Shown: positions 50,727 to 60,102, numbered from the stretch's first letter. The stretch: 64,000 bases of DNA from Psychrobacter sp. PG1 (GCF_014897815.1 NZ_JABUZG010000055.1:98729-162728), one strand, 5' to 3'. Made by a program: numbers and translations. Notes: generated by a model not told the origin, from the letters alone.

Positions 50727-52394
50727 ATGGCTGAGATGAAGGGCAATAGCGCTTATAACAGTGCTCGAAACTCGACATACTGGCAGCAACTACAAACGCT
50801 AGCAAAGCAGCCATGGTCACTGGCAGCTTTGTTTGCACAAGATGACAGTCGTGCAACGCGCTTTAGCATGCAAGCTGGCGCGCTATATATGGACTATAGC
50901 AAGCAATGTATTGACGAGCAGGTACTGGCAAATCTGTTGCAGCTAGCAGAAAGCTGTGAATTGTCCACAAGGATTGATGCACTTATGCAAGGCGCGATGG
51001 TCAATACCAGTGAAGCGCGTGCTGCCTTGCATACAGCACTACGATTGCCAGAGTCTGCCAAACTAGACGTTGATAGGCAAAATGTCGTCGCTGATGTGCA
51101 TGATAGTCTGTCGCAAGTAGCACGTTTATCTGAACGTGTCCGTAGTGGTACATGGCGCGGGTTTTCTGGTCAAGCTATTACGGATGTGGTTAATATTGGC
51201 GTTGGTGGCTCTGATCTTGGCCCGCTTATGGCGACTACCGCGCTGGATGAGTGGGCAGATACTGAAATTGAAGTACATTTCGTCTCTAATATGGACGGTA
51301 CTCAGCTTGATAACTTGCTGAAGCACCTCAATCCTGAGACCACCTTGTTTATTATCTCATCCAAATCTTTTGGTACGGTGGATACCTTATCCAATGCAAA
51401 GACGGCCTTGTCATGGTTGCTTGCCACTGCCAAGCTGCGTGCAGGTACTGAAGACAGTGTGCTACGCCGCCACTTTATTGGTATCTCCGCTAACAGCGAA
51501 AAAATGAGTGAGTGGGGTATTCATCCTGAGCATCAGCTGCAACTTTGGGAATGGGTTGGCGGTCGATTCTCTTTATGGTCGGCGATAGGACTGGCCATTG
51601 CCATTCGTATTGGTATGGCTGGGTTTAAAGAGTTATTAGCTGGTGCGCATAGTATGGATGAGCACTTTGCGCAGACGGATTTTGCAGAGAACCTACCCGT
51701 ATTATTGGGGCTACTTGCAGTTTGGAACAGTACATTTTTACAGGTAAATGCTCATACCGTATTGCCCTATGATGGTCGTCTCAACTATTTACCAAGCTAC
51801 TTAACCCAGCTTGAGATGGAGAGTAATGGTAAGTCGGTCACCCAACACGGTGATCATATTGATTATGATACTTGCCCGATTTTATGGGGCGAGATTGGCT
51901 CTAACGCGCAGCATGCCTTTTATCAGTTGCTACATCAAGGCACACAGCAGGTGTCTTGTGACTTTATTGCTTGTGTGCGCCGTTATAGTGGTCAATCGCA
52001 AAACACGCCATTACAGCAGCAGCATGAGCTGTCTTTAGCCAATTGCTTGGCGCAAAGTCGAGTACTGGCTTTTGGTAATGCCGCGCTCCAAGAGTCTGAG
52101 GTTCAAGTGGCTTCTGCTGCGGACAAGTATAAATATTACCGTGGCAATCAGCCGTCAACTACATTGCTGATCGATGAGCTGACGCCGCACAGTTTGGGCG
52201 CACTGATTGCGCTTTATGAACATAAAGTCTATGTCATGGCCAGCATTTGGGATATTAACCCGTTTGATCAATGGGGCGTCGAGATGGGTAAGCAAATGGC
52301 GGAGTCCGTACATCAAGCCATGCAGCAAGCAGGTGAGGGTCAGTTTGACAGCTCTACTAACCAGCTCTTAAAACATATTCAGCAGCTGTCTTGA
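50727..52394 (+). CDS. pgi: Glucose-6-phosphate isomerase
   Basis: Pgi interconverts glucose 6-phosphate and fructose 6-phosphate, linking central carbon to the glycan precursors. The 555-residue protein has VNIGVGGSDLGPLMAT, ISSKSFGTVDTLSNA, WVGGRFSLWSAIGLAIA and ESNGKSVTQHGDHIDY, plus the C-terminal INPFDQWGVEMGKQMAE. Length is normal. It starts three bases after galU. In Acinetobacter the same galU/pgi neighbourhood closes the capsule locus. Confidence 0.97.
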   Translation: MAEMKGNSAYNSARNSTYWQQLQTLAKQPWSLAALFAQDDSRATRFSMQAGALYMDYSKQCIDEQVLANLLQLAESCELSTRIDALMQGAMVNTSEARAALHTALRLPESAKLDVDRQNVVADVHDSLSQVARLSERVRSGTWRGFSGQAITDVVNIGVGGSDLGPLMATTALDEWADTEIEVHFVSNMDGTQLDNLLKHLNPETTLFIISSKSFGTVDTLSNAKTALSWLLATAKLRAGTEDSVLRRHFIGISANSEKMSEWGIHPEHQLQLWEWVGGRFSLWSAIGLAIAIRIGMAGFKELLAGAHSMDEHFAQTDFAENLPVLLGLLAVWNSTFLQVNAHTVLPYDGRLNYLPSYLTQLEMESNGKSVTQHGDHIDYDTCPILWGEIGSNAQHAFYQLLHQGTQQVSCDFIACVRRYSGQSQNTPLQQQHELSLANCLAQSRVLAFGNAALQESEVQVASAADKYKYYRGNQPSTTLLIDELTPHSLGALIALYEHKVYVMASIWDINPFDQWGVEMGKQMAESVHQAMQQAGEGQFDSSTNQLLKHIQQLS

Positions 52395-52411
52395 TCGTTT
52401 TGCTATAGTCG

Positions 52412-52497
52412 GTTCAATATAATTTGGATACAAGGAAGGCGAGCGAAAGTACTACAAATAGTAGACTAAGCGAGCCTGACACCGTATCTGATTTATA
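52412..52497 (+). repeat. Interspersed palindromic repeat (copy 2)
   Basis: This 86-bp element aligns with the reverse complement of 28661-28747 over its full length, with about a dozen differences including a short variable block after AAGGAAGGCGAG. Its terminal inverted repeats are TATAATTTGGATAC (52418-52431) and GTATCTGATTTATA (52484-52497). It lies between pgi and the Ugd-like gene and could affect transcription across the junction. Confidence 0.88.
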
Positions 52498-52540
52498 TAG
52501 GATTGACTATACTAAGTCGATAATCATTAAAGGTGAACGC

Positions 52541-53962
52541 ATGAGCGCTGTTTCTATAAATGACAATACACCTAAATATACGCATGAATCTAAATCACAA
52601 AGCACTGCAAGCAAGCAAGTTTGTGTGCTTATTGGTCATAGCATTGAGGCCATTACTAGCGCCGTGGTGCTGGCAAGTCTCGGTCAGCGCGTGCATTTTT
52701 ATGCAGATATTGAGCTATTGACGCAGCAAATACAACAATACGGCTTTGAGCATCATTTACAAGCACTGTGGCAGATGTACGAGCAGCAGCAGGTTATTAT
52801 CAGTACAGCATTACCAGCTAGCGCTGACACGTTAATACAATATTATGAAACGACAAATTTTAGTGACAGTCGTCACATCAATGAGAGCAATGAGATTAGT
52901 AAGATTGACGACCAAAGCACCGTTGCGCTGTATTGGTTATTTTTAGACAGTATCAAGCCAGTATGGGCAGAAGCCAGCTGGATTACTGCCTTCAACCATA
53001 GTCATCAGCAATCGCTACCCGTGATTATAAGTGGCATTGAGAAACTAGGGGTGGTCTCAGCACTGGCGCAAAATTTGCAGCGCGCGTGGGTCTACTATGT
53101 GCCGTTTGTATTCTTGCAAGACGGTGATGCTTATAGCTCAATGTTAAATCCCTCACTGTGGTTGCTTGGTGAAAAAACAGCCAATAGTAGCCAGCATCTA
53201 GAAGTATTGAAGCCGTTAATGCAGCATGCGCGTGCCGCTCATCACGCTGATATCGCAACGATAGAGTTTGCCCGTAGCAGTATCATGGCGATGCTGGCGA
53301 CGCGAGTGAGTTTTATGAATGAGATGTCACGCTTGGCGGACAGTCAACAGGTAGATATCAAGCAAGTCAGTCGTATCATGGGGCTAGACGCGCGGGTCGG
53401 CAGCAGTTATCTGCAAGCAGGCTGGGGCTTTGGTGGTAACACACTACCGACCGAGCTGGCTAAATTACAACAGTCCAGCCAAACGCACAGTTTAGAGATG
53501 CCGCTGTTGCAGTCAGTCATGCACATCAACGAAGATCAAAAAGAGCTGATATTCCGTAAATTCTGGCAATATTTTGATGGATTTATTGACAATAAAACGG
53601 TGATGATTTGGGGCGGTAGTTATAAATCAGGCTCAGGACGTACCGCAGGCTCAGCCATACATCCATTGCTAGCGTTATTATGGTCTTATAATATTCGTAC
53701 TTTGGTGTATAGCGATAAAGCACAAGATGAACTTGCCATGCTTTATCAGCAGCAATCATTACTGCAATTGATTAATAATCCTTATCAGCAGCTAAGTGCC
53801 GCACAGGCGATTTTTATTATTAGTTGGTCGCCACAAGATCAACTAGATATTGCCAAGCTTAATCAACACGCGATGCCAGTATTTGATGCGCAAAATGCAC
53901 TGACACGATTGCAGATCGATAGTCTGGTAGGTGACTATATGGGCATTGGTCGGTCTAAATAG
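52541..53962 (+). CDS. Degenerate UDP-glucose/GDP-mannose dehydrogenase-like protein
   Basis: This 473-residue protein follows the UDP-glucose dehydrogenase layout but has lost its active-site residues. The N-terminal Rossmann loop is GHSIEA instead of GTGYVG. YVPFVFLQDGDAYSSML corresponds to [17 protein letters not shown]. The catalytic lysine region reads IEFARSSIM, with Arg245 in place of Lys. The catalytic cysteine motif GYCLPKD is GNTLPTE, with Thr301 at the Cys position, while LDARVGSSYLQAGWGFGG around it is well kept. The start is ATG 52541 with AAAGGTGA upstream; a TTG at 52424 would fall in the repeat element. It may be a structural or regulatory partner, or a decaying duplicate. Confidence 0.75.
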   Translation: MSAVSINDNTPKYTHESKSQSTASKQVCVLIGHSIEAITSAVVLASLGQRVHFYADIELLTQQIQQYGFEHHLQALWQMYEQQQVIISTALPASADTLIQYYETTNFSDSRHINESNEISKIDDQSTVALYWLFLDSIKPVWAEASWITAFNHSHQQSLPVIISGIEKLGVVSALAQNLQRAWVYYVPFVFLQDGDAYSSMLNPSLWLLGEKTANSSQHLEVLKPLMQHARAAHHADIATIEFARSSIMAMLATRVSFMNEMSRLADSQQVDIKQVSRIMGLDARVGSSYLQAGWGFGGNTLPTELAKLQQSSQTHSLEMPLLQSVMHINEDQKELIFRKFWQYFDGFIDNKTVMIWGGSYKSGSGRTAGSAIHPLLALLWSYNIRTLVYSDKAQDELAMLYQQQSLLQLINNPYQQLSAAQAIFIISWSPQDQLDIAKLNQHAMPVFDAQNALTRLQIDSLVGDYMGIGRSK

Positions 53963-53983
53963 CTTTATTTCAGTTTTTCTGTC

Positions 53984-54023
53984 ATCAAAAAAGCTCGTTG
54001 ATAATTATCAGCGAGCTTTTTTG
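53984..54023. terminator. Bidirectional terminator at the end of the glycan block
   Basis: AAAAAAGCTCGTTGATAA and TTATCAGCGAGCTTTTTT form a nearly perfect 40-bp palindrome with A and T flanks. It serves the Ugd-like gene and the convergent phosphohexomutase gene. Confidence 0.9.
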
Positions 54024-54061
54024 ATTTTTAGTCGAAATCACCCATATTAAATCGTATTCGT

Positions 54062-55549
54062 TTACGCTGGTACAGCACCTTGTGTCGCTAGCCACTGTTG
54101 AATCTCTTTAACTTTAATAGCTAACAATTCTTCATTGCCACGACTTTCAATGTTTAATCTAATAAGTGGCTCGGTATTTGAGGTACGCAGATTAAAGCGC
54201 CACTCGCCGAAGTTAAGGCTTAAGCCATCAAGGGTTGATTTGGTCGGATTTTCGCTGCTAAATTTTTCCTCAATAGCGCTAATAATCGTTGGAGCATCAT
54301 GAGTGGTGAGACGAAAATTAAGCTCGCCTGAGCTAGGATATGCTTGAATATAGCCAGTGACCAATTCCGATAGGGTTTTACCAGTGATAGATAACAATTC
54401 AATGGTTAACAACCATGGAATCATGCCGCTATCGCAATAGAAAAAGTCACGGAAATAGTGGTGTGCAGACATCTCGCCGCCATAAACCGCGCCAGACTCG
54501 CGCATGACCTGTTTGATAAATGAGTGCCCAGACTTACTGATGACAGCCTTACCGTCATGCTCTTTAATCACCGCTTCAGTATTGTAAATGACACGTGGAT
54601 CGTAGACGATTGATTCATTTTGGTACTTATTCAAAAATGCTTGAGCGAGCATCCCAACGATATAGCTACCATCAATAAATTCACCATGTTCATCGAATAA
54701 AAAGCAGCGGTCAAAGTCGCCATCAAAGGCAATGCCAAGGTCGGCTTTGTTTTCCAAAACAGCTTGTTGAGTCGCCACTCTATTGGCTTCAATCATAGGG
54801 TTGGGGATGCCATTAGGGAAGCTACCATCCGGCGTATGATGCAGTTTAATCACTTCAATTGGCGCACCAGCTTGTGCAAGCTTTTCAATCAACAAATCAA
54901 CCACAGGCCCTGCACTGCCATTGCCTGAGTTAATCACTAATTTGAGGGGTTTGAGCTTATCGGTATCGATAAAAGTCATGACATGATTGATATAAGCGCT
55001 TTTATCAGTTAATAATTGCAGTTTTCCTAGAGTATTAGTAGCGGTAAATTTCCCAGACTCTGCCAATGCTTGAATCTCTGCCAAACCATCATCAGCACTG
55101 ATTGGCTTTGAGTGCTCCTTAACCAGTTTTAAGCCGTTATAGTTAATAGGGTTATGACTGGCTGTGACCTCAATACCACCCAAAGCCTGATAGTAACTGG
55201 TAGCAAAATACACTTCTTCTGTACCGCTCATGCCCAAGTCAATCACGTCGACACCTGCATCAACGATGCCTTTGATAGCGGCTTGTTTTAATTGCTCACT
55301 AGAGTGGCGAATATCACTACCAATGACGATAGCTGGTTTTAGGTCTGCTATATCATTGGTTTGGGTTTGAGCAGATGCCTGATAACGCTGATATAGAATC
55401 TGTGCAAAGGCGCGCCCGATGCGATAAGCGATATCTTCATCTAGATTCACGCCAAGTTCGCCGCGTATATCATAAGCTTTAAACGAATTGATGGTGATAG
55501 CATTGAATTCCGTGGCTGGCTGATAGCTGGTGGTCGCAGAAGTCGACAT
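54062..55549 (-). CDS. Phosphomannomutase/phosphoglucomutase
   Basis: This alpha-D-phosphohexomutase interconverts hexose 6- and 1-phosphates, giving the glucose 1-phosphate used by GalU and possibly mannose 1-phosphate. From the ATG at 55547-55549 (AAGGA upstream) it has 495 residues. The substrate motif FKAYDIRGELG, the phosphoserine loop TASHNPINYNGLK, the metal loop FDGDFDRCF, GGEMSAHHYF and the C-terminal RTSNTEPLIRLNIES are all present. It belongs to the AlgC/ManB branch; the preferred sugar cannot be decided. A TTG-type extension to 55603 is rejected. Confidence 0.94.
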   Translation of the reverse strand: MSTSATTSYQPATEFNAITINSFKAYDIRGELGVNLDEDIAYRIGRAFAQILYQRYQASAQTQTNDIADLKPAIVIGSDIRHSSEQLKQAAIKGIVDAGVDVIDLGMSGTEEVYFATSYYQALGGIEVTASHNPINYNGLKLVKEHSKPISADDGLAEIQALAESGKFTATNTLGKLQLLTDKSAYINHVMTFIDTDKLKPLKLVINSGNGSAGPVVDLLIEKLAQAGAPIEVIKLHHTPDGSFPNGIPNPMIEANRVATQQAVLENKADLGIAFDGDFDRCFLFDEHGEFIDGSYIVGMLAQAFLNKYQNESIVYDPRVIYNTEAVIKEHDGKAVISKSGHSFIKQVMRESGAVYGGEMSAHHYFRDFFYCDSGMIPWLLTIELLSITGKTLSELVTGYIQAYPSSGELNFRLTTHDAPTIISAIEEKFSSENPTKSTLDGLSLNFGEWRFNLRTSNTEPLIRLNIESRGNEELLAIKVKEIQQWLATQGAVPA

Positions 55550-55793
55550 AATGATAAAATTCCTTGCACGTGAGCAATGATAAAATAAGAAAGTAGATAG
55601 CATAATTATAAGCTAATAAGCGTTCAATGATACACTAACTGCCGAATGAGTTAAGTGAGTGTCAATAATTTTGACTCAAATTTGTAGCGATTCATGACTA
55701 AGCTGCACGCTATACTAAACAATAAAATGGCAACTTCTGTATTACGTAAAGCTAGCAAACAGCACAATAGACAAAAAAATAAGAGCATTCCTT

Positions 55794-56675
55794 ATGAGTA
55801 TTTTAGACAATAAAGTAACAGTGCCCGCGCCAGTGCAAGGGACGCCAACTGCTAGCGGTGAATTAGACGATTTATTGGCTTTGATGGCACGGCTACGTGT
55901 TGATTGTCCGTGGGATAAAAAACAAAGCAATCATAGTTTAATTCCTTATGCTATCGAAGAAGCCTATGAGTTGGGAGAAGCGGTACAAGATAATGACGAT
56001 GAGGATATCAAAGGCGAGCTTGGCGATGTGCTGCTGCAAGTCGTTTTTCATTGTCAGATGTATGCCGAGCAAGGTCGCTTTGATATGAGCGATGTTATCA
56101 CCACTTTACAAGAAAAGCTCATTCGTCGTCATCCGCATGTGTTTGAGGCTGAAACCCTTGAAGATGACGCGGCAGTAAAAGCTCGTTGGGATGAGATCAA
56201 AGCAGAAGAGCAGCAAGCGCGCGAGGCACGAGGCAAACCAAAACGTCGTCTAGACAATACCAAGGCGGGCAGTGCGCTCATGCAAGCGCAAGATGTACAA
56301 AAACAGGCGTCAAAGTTAGGGTTTGACTGGGAAGGCGTTAGCGGTGCTTTTGATAAGCTAGATGAAGAGATTACCGAGTTAAAGGCTGAATTGATAGATA
56401 AATCAAAAGATGCTGCTGAATATGACATAAGCAAAGCCAATATCAGAGAGATTGAAAAGGAGCTGGGTGATTGTATGTTTGCGCTCGTCAATGTCGCCCG
56501 TAAACTTAACCTTGATGCAGAAGCAGCCACCTTAACGTGTGTGCATAAATTTAAATCACGTTTTGGCTATATTGAAGAGCAATTAGCGGTAAGTGGTAAG
56601 CGTTTAGAAGACAGCGATATAACAGAGATGGATGCACTATGGGAAGCGGCGAAACAACATGAACGTTTATCATAA
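55794..56675 (+). CDS. mazG: Nucleoside triphosphate pyrophosphohydrolase MazG
   Basis: MazG hydrolyses nucleoside triphosphates to monophosphates and clears aberrant nucleotides. The 293-residue protein has the two expected repeats. The first shows RLRVDCPWDKKQSNHSLIPY, AIEEAYELGEA and GELGDVLLQVVFHCQM; the second includes DWEGVSGAFDKLDEEITEL and EIEKELGDCMFALVNVARKL. About 20 extra residues precede the first repeat. The 3' end overlaps comEA by 17 bases. Confidence 0.95.
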   Translation: MSILDNKVTVPAPVQGTPTASGELDDLLALMARLRVDCPWDKKQSNHSLIPYAIEEAYELGEAVQDNDDEDIKGELGDVLLQVVFHCQMYAEQGRFDMSDVITTLQEKLIRRHPHVFEAETLEDDAAVKARWDEIKAEEQQAREARGKPKRRLDNTKAGSALMQAQDVQKQASKLGFDWEGVSGAFDKLDEEITELKAELIDKSKDAAEYDISKANIREIEKELGDCMFALVNVARKLNLDAEAATLTCVHKFKSRFGYIEEQLAVSGKRLEDSDITEMDALWEAAKQHERLS

Positions 56676-57033
56676 GATCTCGTTTGTTAGCTTAGTCAAT
56701 ACGGCTGTTTTCAGTCTAGTATTGGCGGTTCTCATCTTGAACAGTGTTCAAGCTGCGCCTTGTTTTGATAATCCTCAGCGTGCCTACGATTATCTATTGG
56801 CGCAAGAAAGTGCCAAAACACAGGCACGTGATCAAGCCACTGTGAATATCAATCGAGCCAGTGAAGGCGAGCTGGTTTCGCTAAATGGTATCGGTAGCAG
56901 TAAAGCCCAAGCGATTATTCTATATCGTGAGATGTTTGGTAGTTTTAAGACCGTTGATGAGTTAGCAAAGGTCAAGGGTATTGGCGCAAAAACGGTTGAG
57001 AAAAATCGAGGACGTTTACGCGTACAAGATTAA
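56659..57033 (+). CDS. comEA: ComEA-type helix-hairpin-helix DNA-binding protein
   Basis: This 124-residue protein has an N-terminal signal or anchor segment (VFSLVLAVLILNSVQAAP) and a C-terminal double helix-hairpin-helix domain: VNINRASEGELVSLNGIGSS and VDELAKVKGIGAKTVEKNRG. The family binds incoming double-stranded DNA in the periplasm during natural transformation. The ATG at 56659 lies inside the end of mazG; an upstream start at 56632 is possible but spoils the signal peptide. Whether it acts in DNA uptake here is inference. Confidence 0.88.
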   Translation: MNVYHKISFVSLVNTAVFSLVLAVLILNSVQAAPCFDNPQRAYDYLLAQESAKTQARDQATVNINRASEGELVSLNGIGSSKAQAIILYREMFGSFKTVDELAKVKGIGAKTVEKNRGRLRVQD

Positions 57034-57199
57034 GGGCCGTATTTTGCTTTAATTAACCCCAATATTGACAAAATAGCACGTAAGTAAATGTCATAACACA
57101 CCTACTACGCGCAAAATTTGTTAAACTAGCGGGTACATCCGCCTGATAAACGCTGTGTTATTCAGGGGTGGTTAAAGAATACCGGCGAGGAGTAGATGC

Positions 57200-59449
57200 A
57201 TGGCCGAGCGTGCCGCCAAGCAGTTAGAACTGAACAAATCTGAATTACCCAATTCCATTACTGAAGTCATTGCCACATTGACCCGAGCTGGGTTTGACGC
57301 CTATATCGTTGGTGGTGGTGTGCGTGATACCTTATTGGGTCTGCGTCCAAAAGACTTTGACGCTGTCACTGATGCCAAGCCGCATGAGATCAAAGACGTC
57401 TTTGGCAAGCGCTGCCGCATTATCGGTCGCCGCTTTCAGTTGGCGCACGTGTATTCAGGCCGTGAGTTGATTGAGGTCGCTACTTTCCGTGGTCCACCAA
57501 CCAATGATGCTAATACCAATCAAGACGGTATGATTCTGCGTGATAATGTTTGGGGCGATATCAAACAAGACTTCTCTCGTCGTGATTTCTCTATTAATGC
57601 GCTTTATTATCAGCCGCTCAAAGGGGTGGTTCATGATTTTTGCGGTGCCCTTGAAGATATTGATAATAAAATCATTCGGCTGTTGGGTCATGCGCCAGTG
57701 CGTATCGAAGAAGATCCAGTGCGTTTGTTGCGTGCTTTACGCTTCAAAGCCAAGCTCGGTTTTGAGTTTGATGACGAGTTAGCCGATCAGTTTCATGATG
57801 GCAACTGGGCATTGCTTGAGCAAATATCACCGCATCGCCTCTATGATGAAACCCAGAAGATGTTTACTGGTGGTTATTTAGTGCCATTATTGCCGCTATT
57901 GTTTGAGTCGGGGGCGATTGATAGCTTAATTATCTATCCACCGTCTGAGCCAAGTGCACTGGTCAATCAAGTCGCTATTAATACCGACAAACGTATTGCT
58001 GCGGGCAAAAGTATCAATCCCGCGTTCTTTTATGCCGCGCTATTATGGGAAAACTATCTGCATCAATTGGCAAAGGCTAAGAAGCGCAATATGCCGTTTG
58101 CTGAAGCGCAAATGCATGCAGCTGGTAAAGTGATTGATCGTCAACGTATCAAAACGGCGATTCCTAAATTTGCAGAGCAGTTTATCCGTGATATCTGGAT
58201 ATTGCAGCCAAGACTTGCAGCCCCGCGTAGTAAACAAATCGTTCAACTCTCTGAGCATCCACGCTTCCGTGCGGGTTTTGACTTTTTGTTGTTGCGTGAG
58301 CAATGCGGTGATGCTGAGCATCCGTTATCAGAGTCTACTAATGGTATGGGCGATTGGTGGCAAACCTATCAAACATTGTCTGAACGAGAGCAGCAGCAAG
58401 CCATTGACGATTTTGATGAAAACATTCGTCGCGGTGCCTATAAACAAGCGCAGCGTGGTCGTGGGCGCAATCGTCAAAAGCCAGAGTCAAATAGCGTCGA
58501 TCACTCAATATCTCATCAAAACAATACCAAGCATAGCAAAGCCAATGATACAGCTGAGCAGGGTAGGAATGATCAGAATATGGTAAATGACCCGTCAAAT
58601 ATTCCAGCACGCCGTCGCCGCGCTGCCAGTCAATCTGCCTCTGTTAAGCAATCTGGTGGCAATAAAAACAAGCATTATGAGTCGCAGCAAGTAAGTCAAG
58701 ATAGTGATGAGCTTGCTCAGTTACGACAGCTATCCCTTGCTAATAATAGCAACCAAGCGGCAAATAAACGTCATCATTCCAAGCCTGCACCACTATTTGT
58801 AATCGAGCACGAAAAAGTTGTGCCGCCATTACAGAAGCAGCTATCAAATGGCGATAAGCCTGATAGTCGTCAAGAGGCTGTCCAGAAAAAACCTGCTCAT
58901 AAGAGTGCATTGGCAGAGAAAGCGCTAAAAAATCAGGATGCCAGTTCTGATGCTAACTCTTATAGTAAAGCTGATAATAAGCCTGATCTCTCAAATCAAG
59001 CTCAGCAGCCCAAAGCAATACAGTCAGAGGATACGTCTTCATCTGTGGCTCGTTCGGTAGCAAGATCGCCTGCGTTAGTCAGTATGAATAATGAGCCGAT
59101 ACCGCATAAGCGTCGCCGTCGTCAGCCAAGTGTAGATAGTATAAATCTTGCTAATAGCACAGAGACGCCAGTAACGGTTAACAACAACGATAAAGCTGCA
59201 GCAAAGTATGCAAAAAAAGCACCTAAGCCAGCAGCCCAGCCTACTGATAAAGTAGATATTCCGGCTAAAAAAACGGCTGAGCGTAAAAAAGTGGCTAAGG
59301 TTGCGACACCTGCAAGTGCAAAAAAACCAGCCAAAACGACAGAAGCAAAGTCTGCTAACGGCAATGCTGGTACGAGTAGTGTGAATGACAATAAAGGCCC
59401 TGTACCATCGAAACGTCGCCGTCGCCAGCCTAGTACCAACAATGTCTAA
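57200..59449 (+). CDS. pcnB: Poly(A) polymerase PcnB with long disordered C-terminal extension
   Basis: PcnB adds poly(A) tails to RNA 3' ends and promotes decay. The catalytic part (residues 1 to about 410) is canonical: YIVGGGVRDTLLGLRPKDFD, GRRFQLAHVYSGRELIEVAT, RRDFSINALYY and IEEDPVRLLRALRFKAKLGF. The rest (about 415-749) is low-complexity, rich in Lys, Gln, Ser, Asn and Ala. It carries repeated basic motifs: PARRRRAAS (469-477), PHKRRRRQPS (635-644) and PSKRRRRQPS (736-745). E. coli PcnB is about 465 residues, so the tail is some 280 longer. GAGGAG precedes the ATG. The stop overlaps folK by 8 bases. Confidence 0.93.
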   Translation: MAERAAKQLELNKSELPNSITEVIATLTRAGFDAYIVGGGVRDTLLGLRPKDFDAVTDAKPHEIKDVFGKRCRIIGRRFQLAHVYSGRELIEVATFRGPPTNDANTNQDGMILRDNVWGDIKQDFSRRDFSINALYYQPLKGVVHDFCGALEDIDNKIIRLLGHAPVRIEEDPVRLLRALRFKAKLGFEFDDELADQFHDGNWALLEQISPHRLYDETQKMFTGGYLVPLLPLLFESGAIDSLIIYPPSEPSALVNQVAINTDKRIAAGKSINPAFFYAALLWENYLHQLAKAKKRNMPFAEAQMHAAGKVIDRQRIKTAIPKFAEQFIRDIWILQPRLAAPRSKQIVQLSEHPRFRAGFDFLLLREQCGDAEHPLSESTNGMGDWWQTYQTLSEREQQQAIDDFDENIRRGAYKQAQRGRGRNRQKPESNSVDHSISHQNNTKHSKANDTAEQGRNDQNMVNDPSNIPARRRRAASQSASVKQSGGNKNKHYESQQVSQDSDELAQLRQLSLANNSNQAANKRHHSKPAPLFVIEHEKVVPPLQKQLSNGDKPDSRQEAVQKKPAHKSALAEKALKNQDASSDANSYSKADNKPDLSNQAQQPKAIQSEDTSSSVARSVARSPALVSMNNEPIPHKRRRRQPSVDSINLANSTETPVTVNNNDKAAAKYAKKAPKPAAQPTDKVDIPAKKTAERKKVAKVATPASAKKPAKTTEAKSANGNAGTSSVNDNKGPVPSKRRRRQPSTNNV

Positions 59450-59963
59450 CATTACTGACGATGCGGGCAACGCTAATTGGGTAACCTGCTATGTAGGTTT
59501 GGGTAGCAATTTGTCTAACGAGTTGGGTTCACCGGTAGAGCATTTGCAGCAGGCAATCGCAGCGATGCAAGAGCATAAGCAAATACGCGCGGTTCGTGTT
59601 TCTTCATTTTACGCTTCAGCACCTATGGGGCCGCAAGATCAGCCTGACTTTGTTAATGCCGTCGCTGAGTTTGAGACGATACTGCCGCCTTTAGATTTGC
59701 TTAGCTACTGCCAACAGTTAGAAGAGCAGGCTAAGCGCGCACGAATACGGCGTTGGGGTGAGCGTAGTTTGGATGTTGATATTTTGTTATACGGTGCAGC
59801 GCAAATCACTGAGCCGCAGTTGACCGTACCGCACGCTGGATTGTTTGAGCGTAATTTTGTTTTGTTACCGCTGCGAGAGTTAGCACCAGCGCTTATCATT
59901 GCTAGTAAATCAATAGATGATTATCCGCCTAGCAAAGATTGGACAGGCTTAAAACTGCTATAA
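59442..59963 (+). CDS. folK: 2-amino-4-hydroxy-6-hydroxymethyldihydropteridine pyrophosphokinase
   Basis: FolK transfers pyrophosphate from ATP to the pterin precursor of folate. From ATG 59442 it has 173 residues. Conserved segments are YVGLGSNLSNELG, VSSFYASAPMGPQDQPDFVN, the signature RRWGERSLDVDILLYG and TVPHAGLFERNFVLLPL. The ATG lies in the last codons of pcnB, a pcnB-folK pairing that is common in gammaproteobacteria. An in-frame start at 59385 is rejected because it lies deeper in pcnB. Confidence 0.95.
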   Translation: MSNITDDAGNANWVTCYVGLGSNLSNELGSPVEHLQQAIAAMQEHKQIRAVRVSSFYASAPMGPQDQPDFVNAVAEFETILPPLDLLSYCQQLEEQAKRARIRRWGERSLDVDILLYGAAQITEPQLTVPHAGLFERNFVLLPLRELAPALIIASKSIDDYPPSKDWTGLKLL

Positions 59964-60102
59964 CCAATCTACTATAAAACAGTGACAGCGTTAACCTGTT
60001 TTAAGTTGAATCAACCATACCAAACGATTGCTAAGTGTTTTGATTACAATCAGAATAATGGCTAGAAACAGTTAAAAGCACTACAGGTTAATCGAGGATC
60101 AT

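Noticed and set aside
52424..52540. Longer N-terminus for the Ugd-like protein
   Set aside because: The extension starts at a TTG inside the interspersed repeat; ATG 52541 has a good ribosome-binding site and precedes the conserved region.
59075..59470. Two minus-strand ORFs of 106 and 131 codons opposite the pcnB tail
   Set aside because: They are shadows of the low-complexity pcnB tail; their Cys/Phe/Leu-rich composition is what complementing Lys/Ala/Ser codons produces.
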